Shown here: in pieces, positions 54,063-64,000 of the stretch
How the letters are laid out: every line of letters begins with the position of its first letter
Numbering within the stretch: position 1 is the first letter of the stretch
Assembly (NCBI GenBank): GCA_964020975.1
Contig: OZ026627.1
Location: 30,197,465 to 30,261,464 of the forward strand
Direction: 5' to 3'
Origin: Hermodice carunculata
Lineage: Eukaryota > Annelida > Polychaeta > Eunicida > Amphinomidae
Length of the DNA stretch: 64,000 nt
Notes under the pieces: generated by a model
The model's database searches: none
What the model was told of the DNA's origin: nothing
What the model saw: the letters and a program-made list of their open reading frames with translations, nothing else
Position numbers and translations under genes: made by a program

Positions 54063-56077
54063 TAACATCAAGAGATTACATGCAAACATAAGACAAAAGA
54101 GATACTGACGAAAACTCGGGTGAGTTATCTTCTTGAACATAATCAAGATACATATAAACACACATGCTAAGAGGTATTGTCAAGAGAGAGACTATTGTTA
54201 TCCCCTGGTCTTATAGATAAATGTCATCCTTGTGTAATAATAGATAACAAATGGAGGCTATGACATCCTGACTCGGCGGCTTGTTCTTTTGAAGTACACA
54301 ATGCCCAGTAGAGGTGCCGCGAAACAAAACGGCGAGTGGAGAAAACCTGTAATTTAATAGCCGATGGACTACCGTGCCTCTGACGTTGGTACCCTGAACT
54401 GTACAGAAAAACGAAAAAGAGACAGATCACGCACTGGTGATGGTTCATTACATACACGTCTTGAGAGTCTATATATCTCATTTTATAATGCTACCTACCT
54501 TAAGGCTATTAGGCACTTGACAAATTGCCAAAAATGGGTTCATCTACTGATGCCCACACGATTTACAATTATATTTACCTGTATAGATTTAAGCTGAGTT
54601 ATTTCGGATTTAAACAAGTCTATACGTATACACCCACAAATGAGTTATATCCCAAACATAGGCTTTTGCGTCAGAGGCTAGCACTGGGTCCCAGAACGCA
54701 GATGCTTTATGATGTGCTGAATGATGCGTCTTAGTGATTGTCTTAGATGTATGTAAGTCTGATATCATGTAGTTAGAAACACACGAAGCATGTCTTAATC
54801 TTTCACGTTGTTGCAGAATGAATTCCCAAAGTGTCATGGCCATGGAGACTCCTCAATGGACTTGGTTTTACCAGCGCCGATGCATACAGACTTTTTATTG
54901 TTCAACCAAAACATGTACGCCATTCTGACGAAAAGGAATAACATATGTCTATCAGAAATTGTATTTGGGAAGTGGGTGACCCAAACAATGTAGGCAGCAT
55001 AGACAAAGCAGTTATGCAAACACCTACTAGGTTTTAGACTGTAACTGGAATTCCTAAGTTCTAAAAAAAATAACTGTGAATATGTTAAGAAAATCTGGGA
55101 TAAAGAATATTACCTGGACACGTACTAATTATTTCTGTTAACACTTTACTAACTTCCTTATTTGATTTGACTGTCGCTTCGAGATTTGGATACCACATAA
55201 CCATTTAGATCCAATGATTTTCAGGAACACGTGACCATAACTTGAAAGAGTCCATCATGCAATACTGTATTGGAACGTTTGTCTGCAGGAAAGCAAGACC
55301 TTATGTCGTGAACAGATTCAGAGATTTTGAGGGCTTTTCAAGCAGTGACAAGAGTTTGTTTCTTGGGGGTAAATTCTTTTATGGCAAGTCCCTTTGGCCT
55401 TTTGTTTTTGTCCATCACATCATGGGCGCATTAATCTTGTGCAGAAACCTTCTATGCCCAGAAGCAAATATCAAAGTTTCCCTTGTTGTTAGTTCGTGTA
55501 TCTCAAGCACAGATACACCCATGCTCTTAATGTGGCATACTATATCACCTGCTAGTTAGTTTTGTTAGTTCATCTGATATATGTTTCTCTACTGCCTGAA
55601 TTCTGGTACAAGTTAGTTTTGTTTGGACGCATCGCTGGCTACATGGTACGCAACACATTGGGCAGTTATCTGAGTTCTAGGTTCACTCTTTTTACCTCCG
55701 TATCCTCCGTCCGTAAGCAATTGCTTGTCATGACAATGGCGCTACGCATTTTAAGTTAGTCACTCCACATTCGCCTCACATATTTTAGACATGTTCTATG
55801 AACCAAAATATAGGTTCTTGCTGTCAATGGTGGTGCCACCTGGTGTTTAACGTAATACAGGGGCCCCAAAAAAATGAAAGTGCCCTGTTGCGTCTTATTT
55901 TCCATGGATCCTTGTGACATCGGGGGAGATACTCTGGAAGGTATCATGTCAAACCTGAACAATGTTAATGGCACTATCTATAGGCTAACGGGAGATATGA
56001 GTTATTATTTGGTTCAATTTATGAAAATCATTACCTTGGCAAATGCACTACAATGTTTCAAAATATAATTTCAAAAT
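54063..56077. other. Stretch between transposon relics, no gene seen
   Basis: Open frames here are short and unrecognised on both strands. A gtggtgccacctgg phrase at 55,830 belongs to the worn dispersed repeat noted near 9,887 and 34,606. A slightly GC-richer patch at about 54,260-54,470 is open on both strands but lacks paired splice signals or recognisable domains. Confidence 0.4.
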
Positions 56078-57230
56078 GGCAAGCAGGCTCAGTACAACCA
56101 AGGCAGCTAAATGTGGAAAATTTGAAGCTACCAAGAAACAGGATATCCTTTTGGTAAACAAGTTTTTTGAAAAGGATAATGAAAAACAGGGTCAAGAAAA
56201 GTGTTCTTCTCAGGGTGTTATGTTTCTCAATACAGGTGTGACAAGGAAAGGGGCATCTCAAAAGTCTCTCATGTGAGAAAGAAATAGTTAGATATTTTTT
56301 ATAAAGAAGTGACACGGCAAACAGTGTTTAACTACTTTTTCACGACCAGAGTCTTACCAACACTTCCAAAACTGTATAAAAAAAAAAGTCTTAGAACATG
56401 GTTACAGTACATCAACAGTGACACTGTGCATGAGTTCTAATAGAACCTGGCTTTTGCTGGAGAAAAATACAGACAATAAAACATTGCAAAAGAAACACCA
56501 GATATAACGGTGGTACGTGCCAGGCTTTTTCGCGTCAAATACAAGGTTGTCACTTGAAACGTTTTATTGCAATTTACACATGGACACCCGTGCTACAGAA
56601 AGTAGGACTTTCGTCAGACAGTGCAAGTAAAGCCATGAAGGTTGTGATGGAATTACCAAAAATTCTCTCTAGAAAAGGTCAGTGACTTATGACTGTATAT
56701 ACAGACAATGAACAAGAAGGATTTATGGAAAACTGTGATTTTTCTATTGGCAAACATGGTGACGCAGACTACCATAGTGAGATGAACAGAAAGACATTCA
56801 CGGAATGGTATGAGACAAAACTTCTTCCAGCCTTAAAGGGTCCTAGTGTGGTTGTAATACAGGGGCCAAAAATAAATGTGTCTTGGACAATGCAATATAC
56901 CATAATGAAAGCACATAAGGCAGTATTTGCCCTCATATGACCCACAGAGAGGCAGTTATACAGGAATGGCTGGATGCAAAATTATTTTAATATTAGCCCA
57001 AATTCAGAAAAACAGAACTCTATGAAACTATAAAGCGTTACAAACTTGCCCCAGTATATGTCGCTGACATAATTGCAAAGCAGCATGGGCATGTTGTACT
57101 TCGTACCCCAGTTTGCCAGGGTAAGGTCAACGCAATTGGACTTGTATGGCCCCAAGAAAAGAACTTTGTTGTTGACGAAAATGCTACATTTTAATTAAAA
57201 AATGTCACGGAGCTGGTGTCCCTAGCATTT
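56078..57230 (+). mobile_element. Relic of a DDE-type DNA transposase
   Basis: Plus-strand pieces resemble transposases with a DDE_3-like (IS630/Tc-related) core. RKTFTEWYETKLLPALKGPS followed by VVVIQG corresponds to the F..W....LLP.L..gSVIVmDNa block with Asp-Asn lost. A later frame gives AVIQEWLDAKL, then KRYKLAPVYVADIIAKQHGH, corresponding to the helix and A.xhGHxVLRLPPYHC.LNPIE block with the final catalytic Glu lost. An upstream piece (56,078-56,275) reads a plausible N-terminal part. At least two frame breaks and several lost catalytic residues show it is dead. Confidence 0.65.
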
Positions 57231-57599
57231 TGCACATGTGTCCAGGGAGGACTTGTCAAAGGCTGTCTGGCACACGCAGAAAATAGAGGAGTATTATTGG
57301 AAATCTGAGAGACTAAATGAAGATATAAATCTAGTAATTATTCATTTTGGACAATTCGGACAGCCGTGATGATTCATCAACTGAAAGAGACTTCGCAAGT
57401 AATAATTAAGATACAGACTAGTGGCTTCACCATATGAGTTTGGAGACCACCCCTTCGTTATGATCACAGGTTACCAAAGGTTGCCTTGACTCAGCCCGCG
57501 TCAGAATTCAACCCATGCTGTTCAGCTGATTCCTATCACCCCCTGGACTTTTGACTCCATTATTCTTTTAAATAGTACTCACTTTGCAAGTACATGCAG

Positions 57600-58830
57600 G
57601 TACTTACAATGTACATAAGATATTTAACAATTGTCCAGCTATGCGGCTTTTCAGTACAAGTACCAAAACGCTGCTTGTGCCATGATAAATATCATCATTG
57701 ATTTTTTATGAATTTTTAACCACCACGCAAGTTTACTTTATGGACCTTAAAATCATACGTATGAAAAGCACCCGACATTCATTACTGCAATAAAAAATTA
57801 TGACAGAAAAGCAAAAGTTACATCAAATATGTGCGCGGTCAATGGTCACATTATTTGAAATTTTAGTTGACTTTGACCAATTTTTCAGGGTCAATACGCA
57901 TGTAGTAAAGGACACTAAATTCAATATATGGAGAACGAGTAGGGCTAACTATTCCATAAATACCACCAATGTGTAGATGTAGAAATTTAAAATAATATAG
58001 ATGACTCTGACCTTCTTTTTGAAGGCCAGGGGCAAGTGCATTTCAGTTTTGTTCTCTTGTAATAGTCATTACGTCTGAACTTGTTGATATATATCTATGT
58101 ACCATTACAGGAACAGTATACATGTAAGATTCTTATATCGTGTGGAATCATGCTAGCGCCACTTAATTGGAACTACTTCCAAAGGTATAAAAAAAACACA
58201 CTAGATTCCTTTCTGTAAGACTAAATACACAGGGAAACACAAGATTTACATCAACTATGCATTAAGTCAATAGCCCAATTATATAAATTGTTTGTATCCT
58301 TGATCCGTTTTTAAGGTAATTACGGACTGTAGTATATGACTCTAAATTCAACATGTTGAGAAATAATAAGGCTAACAAATTAAATATACTGCAAATATAA
58401 ACCATATTTGAAAAATTGATTTTGCATCATATGGATGATCTTGACCTACTTTCTCAAGGTAAAGTAGGGAATTAATTCTAAGAACTAACCAATGTGATGG
58501 ACTTTTCATTTTAACTTATGTTCATACATCCAAATAACACCACAGGAATACTGTACAAACAAAAATGTTTGACATGTGCAGGCAGGGAATTGCTACTGGC
58601 GGTAATCATTGGAACTAACATCAAAGGTACCAAAACGCATTAAATTCAATTTTGAGATAATAAATTGAGATAGAGCTTCAAACTTTACTCGAAATACACC
58701 TTAGATCAATGGTCACGTTTTGCATTGTGTGTAAGGCTTTGATCTATTTTCCAAAGTCTTTAAAGGTCAAATGACAAGCTCAAAGTTGCTATTAAATTTG
58801 TGTTTTTTTCGATGCGAGGCCCCTCTAATA
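57600..58830. repeat. Tandem array of about 430-bp diverged units
   Basis: At least two full units (about 57,830-58,259 and 58,260-58,700) and two partial ones (before and after) repeat the same landmarks in order: acatcaa.tatg, gtcaat, actctaaattcaac/actaaattcaat, gagaa..agggctaac, gatgat/atgactctgacct, caggaa.a.tgtac, attggaact, caaaggtac. Identity is low to moderate, so the array is old. It ends about 200 bases before the THAP start. A further diverged copy lies at 63,607-63,775. Confidence 0.65.
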
Positions 58831-58958
58831 ATCAACAGTTACCAGTTGAAGTAAAAAATATGAACCAAATCTGTCAAAAGGCGCTTTTTTGGCAGCCTCA
58901 AAGATGGCCATTGTTCCTGAACATTTTGGACACGGCCCGCGGGAGCGCAGCACAATTG

Positions 58959-58966
58959 TGACGTCA
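58959..58966 (+). promoter_or_regulatory. CRE-like palindrome upstream of the THAP gene
   Basis: The perfect palindrome TGACGTCA, the CREB/ATF consensus, lies 78 bases above the chosen THAP start codon in a short GC-richer stretch (cacggcccgcgggagcgcag) that stands out from the AT-rich surroundings. It is likely to be part of the core promoter. Confidence 0.5.
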
Positions 58967-59043
58967 TTCTTGTCATTGGGGTCCAGTACCCGGTGGCCAT
59001 TACTGTATTGATTGCCGGTTGTTACAATAGTTCTCGGGCAGTT

Positions 59044-60461
59044 ATGGTGTATTGCGCTGCCGTTGGTTGTACCAACGGTACAAACTTCGTTGGACGTTTC
59101 TACAAGTTTCCAAGAAACAAAAAGTTAAGGAAAGCATGGACGGCAGCGATCAAAAGAGACAGATTTAATCCAGACCATCACACGCAACCAGTGTTGTGCA
59201 GTGACCATTTTGCTGAAGACGCGTTCAACAAGAACCCAGAGATAGCACGCAAACTTGGAATGCAAGTGCGGCTGAAGAAGGATGTAAATCCAACTCTTCA
59301 TATTCAGAACACTCCGAAAAGACAGGGAGATAGCACAGATTCAGAATTGCTGCCGACGAACCGAAGGCGATCGAACACACTGACCAAACGCCAGAACCTC
59401 GTGGTAAGCACAGGCGACACACAGTAGCGCTTGTCCATTACTGTGTTTTCATTGAGTCCCGGGGGGTCGCTTATCGGTGATGGCCAATTGGCGCCTGTAA
59501 TTCACAACGTCTCATATGTATTCATCATCAAACGTTTATAAATTTGGGTGTATTCAGTATTGCAGTAAGTTATGGTAGTTGTATAAAATTATGTACAGTG
59601 AATTACCAGGTTAATTATTGTCGTCTGTTGTGTCGATGGTCTCAATCTGAACGTGCACGACTCATTCCACCTCCCTGGTCAGATCCATGCATTTCGCCTG
59701 TTTACCGTGCTGAGTTTCCCGCAACAGCATAAACACGAGACGACGTTCAGTGACAATAGTATGACCAACGTGTGGCGTACATCGATTATGCACAACACCA
59801 AAAGTGTATACATATATGAAAAACATAATTCTTTTACTGTCGATTAGAGTGAACAATAAATATGTTTATTTGGCCATAGTTTAGTTACATTTTGTGTGTT
59901 GAGTTGTGGTTATTATTGAAGTGACAGTTTCATCATGTGTTCATACAGTACTGACTTTTATATTTTTATGTTTAGCTAATTGCAGAACACGACCAGGCCA
60001 CAGCAAGAACAGGTAACTGAAGGGACACAGCAAGCTGTATTTGAATTCAATGGGGTAGGCCTATCAGACAGAGCAAACCGGTACTCAATTGCAAGGGACA
60101 GACCAAGTTGTACATAGTTCCAATGCGACAGACCCACATCTATCTGGTCCTATCCATGTGGACACACCAAAGGTTATTATAATTTACATTATGCCAGTCC
60201 AGATAAGCATGTTTCAGTGTACAGAAATGAATAATGTTTTTTATGACTATTCATTTGTGGATAATCAAAAGGTTATTCTACTAAGAACTGCAGAAAAAAC
60301 TGTTTTTACTTTCAAGTTAGTTACTTGATAAATGCAGATATAGTGATTTCATCTAGTTACATAATGGTATAACATTTTTCACTCAGTAACAACAGTGGGC
60401 AAGTAAATGCCGAAAAAAAGGGGAAAATGTGAGATAAAATGCTTCTTGGTGCACAATCACC

Positions 60462-60498
<37 letters not shown>

Positions 60499-61380
60499 CA
60501 TTATTTTGTTTTCTTAACATGTACATCATTTTGCAGTCCCATGGTACTCTTCTTTTATTATAAAATAGTTATGTCTTTTTACACAACTTACGCCTGCAGA
60601 AAGCAAAAAAAAAAAAAACAAAACAAAAGAAAGAAAGACAGAAATTGGCAGAAACAAAACCAGGTATCTTGAGAAAACCTTTATTACACTCACTTGAACA
60701 CCTTTTATTCGAGACAATATTGCACCAATACGTATTTACAGTAGATGTCAATATTAATTCTAATTAATACAATCAGATGAAAATACATTTATTCCATTCA
60801 CCAGCTGAATATTTCTGGTGTAATTATAGGTTTCTATTGGCTTGCCTTCACTTCAACGAGAACAGCAGACGTCAACAGGCAAGGACCAAGGATGGAGAGC
60901 TTCAGTAAAGTGTGTCTTTCCCCAAGGCAAAGAAGGGAGCGCCAACAATAGAGCCGATGAAAAGAAAATGTACATATGGTACGTGTAAATATATCTAGGG
61001 GATGAAGCATTGTGAACCAAATATAGTAATACTTATTCCAAATATGAAGTACTGAAAAAAGTGCACATGTTGATCAGTATTTTGGAGGCAAAGGTCCTTG
61101 TGATCTTCACTGGTAAAATTGTGGTAAGTTGAGGGTCCATTGTCTGATACTTGTGCATCACATGCAGTATGGTCAATTTATTATCGTTTTTGTTACAGCA
61201 TATGTTCAGGAGCTCACGGAAGAAGTACTGCGATTGAGGACACAGTACCCGAGTTACCGACTTGCAAGGCAACTCGTTCTTCAACTTCAACAGTCCGAGC
61301 CCGTAATCCCACCTATTGCAAGCCAATACAAGAGGCCTGACAAAGCAAGTATGTCCATGTGGGGTTTCACTGGCGGATAG
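59044..61380 (+). CDS. THAP-domain DNA-binding protein (three-exon model)
   Basis: Exon 1 (59,044-59,403) encodes a THAP zinc finger: MVYCAAVGCTN, FYKFPRNKKLRKAW, VLCSDHFAEDAF and a terminal VNPTL (the AVPTL box), followed by a basic linker. The C2CH ligands, the Pro of FPR and the Trp of KAW are present. THAP fingers bind DNA in the nucleus and occur in transcription regulators and P-element-like transposases. The start is the Met directly before the finger; an in-frame upstream Met at 58,993 is less likely. Exon 1 ends at a donor GTAAGC. Proposed exon 2 (59,976-60,012, phase 0 to 1) and exon 3 (61,199-61,380) join in phase and give VQELTEEVLRLRTQYPSYRL, a possible leucine-rich coiled coil, and a stop: 192 residues in all. 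Exon 1 is firm; exons 2 and 3 are inferred. Confidence 0.7.
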
Positions 61381-63163
61381 TTCCAGCAGCACTTTCTCTC
61401 CTCTTTTGTCTTCATTGGTACACAATGTGTACACTTGCACCTGCAGAAAAAAAGTGTAAATATTGGAAAATACATACTGGTCACAGATCTGATGAGATAA
61501 CTAGAATAAAATGTGATTTTGTACACATGTGTTTGTTATTCCAAATACACAATCAGTAACCTTCCTATGGAAAGGTCTTAGTATGGTTGATATTTGATAA
61601 AATGTATTTTGTATTGTATTCACCAATAATAGTATCTTGGCAAGTATATGCCCCACCCTCATCCTACTTGCCCTGTATGTTTCCTTTGCTTCCACGAGAG
61701 ATTAGATTACAGATGACATCCAAGACTGAACTAATATTTTATAACTGATAGTTCAAAAAAAGTAATGCTACACAAAATACTTCTGAATTTATACATTCAT
61801 GATTAATTTTGCTTTCGTTTCAAATGATCTATATGGGCTGTGACTAACCATCAACTTTAGGCATACAAAGAAAGATTTGGCAACATAAATTTATCTTCTT
61901 CAGCAAAGTGGAATGGAAAGTGTAAAATTTTTTATGTTTGTATTACAAAGTAGATCTTCAATAATGAATCAATACTTGGAAATTCCCAGCGGTTTTTCAG
62001 AATGTTGGCTGTCAGACCCAAGATAATTTTTTCTTTCTGTACTTGTGCTAGCCTGCCTACAAGTGACAAAAATCACAGTTCACCACTATTTAAACTATGA
62101 ACAGGAAAAAGATTTTAGGAAACTTCTGACAGTTTTAGTGTATGGTTCAAATTGTCACAATGCCCAGTGTTTTTTTTTTTTTTTTTTTTTTTTTGTGCAA
62201 GTCAAATAAAGAAAGTGAGAGAAAAAGAAAGAAAGCAAGCAAACAAGCAAGAAAAGTAAGAGAAGAAAGAAAGCTTTAGGATACTCGTATAGTCTGAATA
62301 AGCTTGACTACTTCCTAGCTATGCCTTGAATGAAAGACTTGGATTTCAAAATTGTCAGAATGCCACCCCCCACCCCCCTTTTTGTTTGTTTGTTTGTTTG
62401 TTTGTTTGTTTGTTTGTTTTTTTGATTTTTCACTTCGCACTTTTTATGTTACAGAAGCAACAACTATGTTGAAAATTGCTGCGAACTTTTTACCCATCAA
62501 GACAGTATTTGGGTGGGAAATACTTGCTCTCACTCAAAAACCCTTTCATAAATATGGAATATATTCTTAGCGATCAATTCATAGCGTTTCCTTTACCCAG
62601 TCGTTCCTCAGCACCGTATTTGACTTTGTGTGCACGCCTGTGTATTCTACTTAGCCAGAACAGTAGTTGCCGTTTACCTCCCGCCCCTCATAAACTAATT
62701 ACACTGTTAGCATCAGTGATTGTGCAATGCGATAAAGCGTGACCCGATAGCCAGTCTTGTGTGGCCTTGTGTATTACTGCCCCAGTCCAAGCTACTCACG
62801 ATCTGTGCAGACGGCTCGGTCAGATTTGGCTTTTAAAAAATGTCATTCTTTTGTTACAAGTATCATCACATGCACAATACCAATGGCATCTAAAATACAG
62901 ACAAACTCGAGTTTACAAACGAGACAAGGGGCTTTACTGAAGTCTTCCACGGGTACGGTACTCCGGAGAAAGGGAATGGAGAAATGCCCCAGCATACACA
63001 CGTCTTTCATTGCCAGCTACGCGGAATTTGTTGATCTGTATAACTTTAATTCGATACGAAACTTTAGTGTACGCTATTGTGACCACACAACACGAGAAAA
63101 ATCTACGAAACTCTGTCCGAGTGTCGCATGTTCCTCTCGCAAAATTGAGCATAATCCACATAC
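61381..63163. other. Stretch below the THAP gene, simple repeats only
   Basis: Poly-T (about 62,168-62,194), an (AAAG)-rich patch and (GTTT)n (62,380-62,420) dominate. No splice-bounded exon or domain was recognised. From about 62,560 the sequence becomes less AT-rich and open on both strands, leading into the likely 5' region of the minus-strand gene at 63,164. Confidence 0.45.
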
Positions 63164-63382
63164 CATGTCCATGAAACATCTGTTGAGTCCTCCGGCTCTG
63201 GGTCCCCAGTCTCCCTTCTCAGAGTCGCACGGCACCACCGCCACCTCGTCAATACGTCTCCTCTTTGCTAAGGGCTCGTACATGTACGGTTTTACAACGG
63301 ATCTGAATACAACCTGTGGTCCAAAACTACTCTCTTCATCATCTTTGCAACCGAACATAGGGTCAAACATATATTCTGCCAT
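63164..63382 (-). CDS. Probable first exon of a minus-strand gene
   Basis: An ATG in good context (AAGATGG, 63,380-63,382) opens MAEYMFDPMFGCKDDEESSF, then VVKPYMYEPLAKRRRIDEVA and EKGDWGPRAGGLNRCFMDM, ended by a donor GTATGT in phase 0 after 73 codons. An acidic stretch, a basic KRRR patch and two Y(M)(F/Y)(D/E)P motifs are visible. These recall the N-termini of P2X7-cytoplasmic-domain-like proteins of invertebrates and fish (PY.FEP..), but that match is weak. The GC-richer upstream region with a CRE-like TGACGTCT and a GGCGCGC element (minus strand, about 63,410-63,430) supports a 5' end. The opposite strand is also open here and is probably a shadow. Confidence 0.45.
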
Positions 63383-63606
63383 CTTATTTCCCACTCGCTT
63401 TGACAAGAGAGACGTCACAAAGCGCGCCATCTGGCGGTCAAAATACGGCAAAAACCTCAATAATGTTTTCAGTGGTGAGAGTGATAAAAGACGTTTTTTT
63501 TCGTATCCCGGAGGTAAAATCATACAAAAATTCTTTCGGGTTCGAAAAATGTGGTCCTACTGTACTCATTAATGCTAAAATGTGGAAAATTACCGTCATC
63601 TTTGAC

Positions 63607-63775
63607 CTTTGACCTTTAATGCACTTAAGAAATGGACACAAAATTCAGCATATTGATGCACTACAAATGTGTATCATTATAAAGTTGTATATTGCGTAAT
63701 ACAGATGATCATGACACATTTGTCAAGGTCATGGAAGGAATGCATTTCACGAAATGATTTTCTTGGTAATGGTCG
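63607..63775. repeat. Outlying copy of the ~430-bp repeat unit
   Basis: Here gacctttgacctttaa, cacaaaattcagcatattga, cagatgatcatgac and gtcaaggtcatgg follow the same order as the units at 57.8-58.8 kb. It lies just above the probable promoter of the minus-strand gene at 63,382, so copies flank both sides of the 59-63.4 kb gene segment. Confidence 0.45.
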
Positions 63776-64000
63776 TCCGATTTTAAGTCTGCAGCCCTTT
63801 ACACCTGGGTGCCCCTATTTTTAAATTTGAAGCAATCGTCCATACCTTGACCTTTCAGGCGTTTTGAGCAAATAACCATGTGCGTTTACACATTCTAACA
63901 TAGGTCACACTAAAAAGTGCTCTTTTATTGGTCTCTTTCTATTATTGAACTAATAATTTTGTTTTTCCTTATGTTAATTTTAAAATTCAATTAAGTGCAA

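Noticed and set aside
58993-59043. Upstream in-frame Met of the THAP gene
   Set aside because: THAP fingers normally begin at the initiator Met directly before the first cysteine (MVYC). The upstream 17 codons are hydrophobic and without a family match.
62757-63572. 271-codon plus-strand frame as a real gene
   Set aside because: Its composition lacks domain-like features, and the opposite strand has a better start context, donor and promoter-like upstream. It is kept only as a finding to check.

Overview
The window is AT-rich metazoan DNA: short coding exons with GT/AG borders, long introns, many microsatellites and many decayed transposons. The main gene combines MAM, C-type lectin, kringle, LDLa and leucine-rich-repeat domains with a seven-helix receptor. 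This points to a marine invertebrate with an expanded LDLa/LRR-GPCR repertoire (echinoderm, hemichordate, amphioxus or mollusc). The sequence alone does not settle which.

The centrepiece runs on the minus strand from about 47,640 down to 17,348. I could chain 21 exons with consistent splice phases, giving a predicted protein of about 1,623 residues. In order it holds: a signal-peptide-like exon, a MAM domain, two copies of a short cysteine/tryptophan domain I cannot name (here called WW-GC), a C-type lectin domain, two kringles, a second C-type lectin domain, seven LDLa repeats, an LRR block, and a rhodopsin-like seven-helix domain of the GRL101/relaxin-receptor type. Almost every boundary is phase 1, the mark of exon shuffling. 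I know of no described receptor that puts MAM, kringle and lectin domains on an LDLa-LRR-GPCR.

Region by region. 1-11.9 kb: sparse DNA with two good minus-strand exon candidates of an unrecognised gene (6.0 and 7.5 kb), a LINE reverse-transcriptase relic (8.0 kb) and old direct repeats. 11.9-15.3 kb: a decayed minus-strand copy of a dispersed, unnamed protein family. 17.3-47.6 kb: the mosaic receptor, its introns holding microsatellites and dispersed repeats. 48.3-49.2 kb: a Tc1/mariner relic. 49.4-53.6 kb: a very AT-rich block without recognisable genes. 53.6-54.1 kb: a foldback MITE-like element. 56.1-57.2 kb: a relic of another DDE transposase. 57.6-58.8 kb: a tandem array of roughly 430-bp units, ending at the promoter of a small plus-strand THAP gene (59.0-61.4 kb). 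63.2-63.4 kb: the probable first exon of a minus-strand gene with a CpG-containing, CRE-like upstream region.

The genes do not form an operon or pathway. All exon models are read by eye from splice signals, phase and domain continuity, without transcript support.
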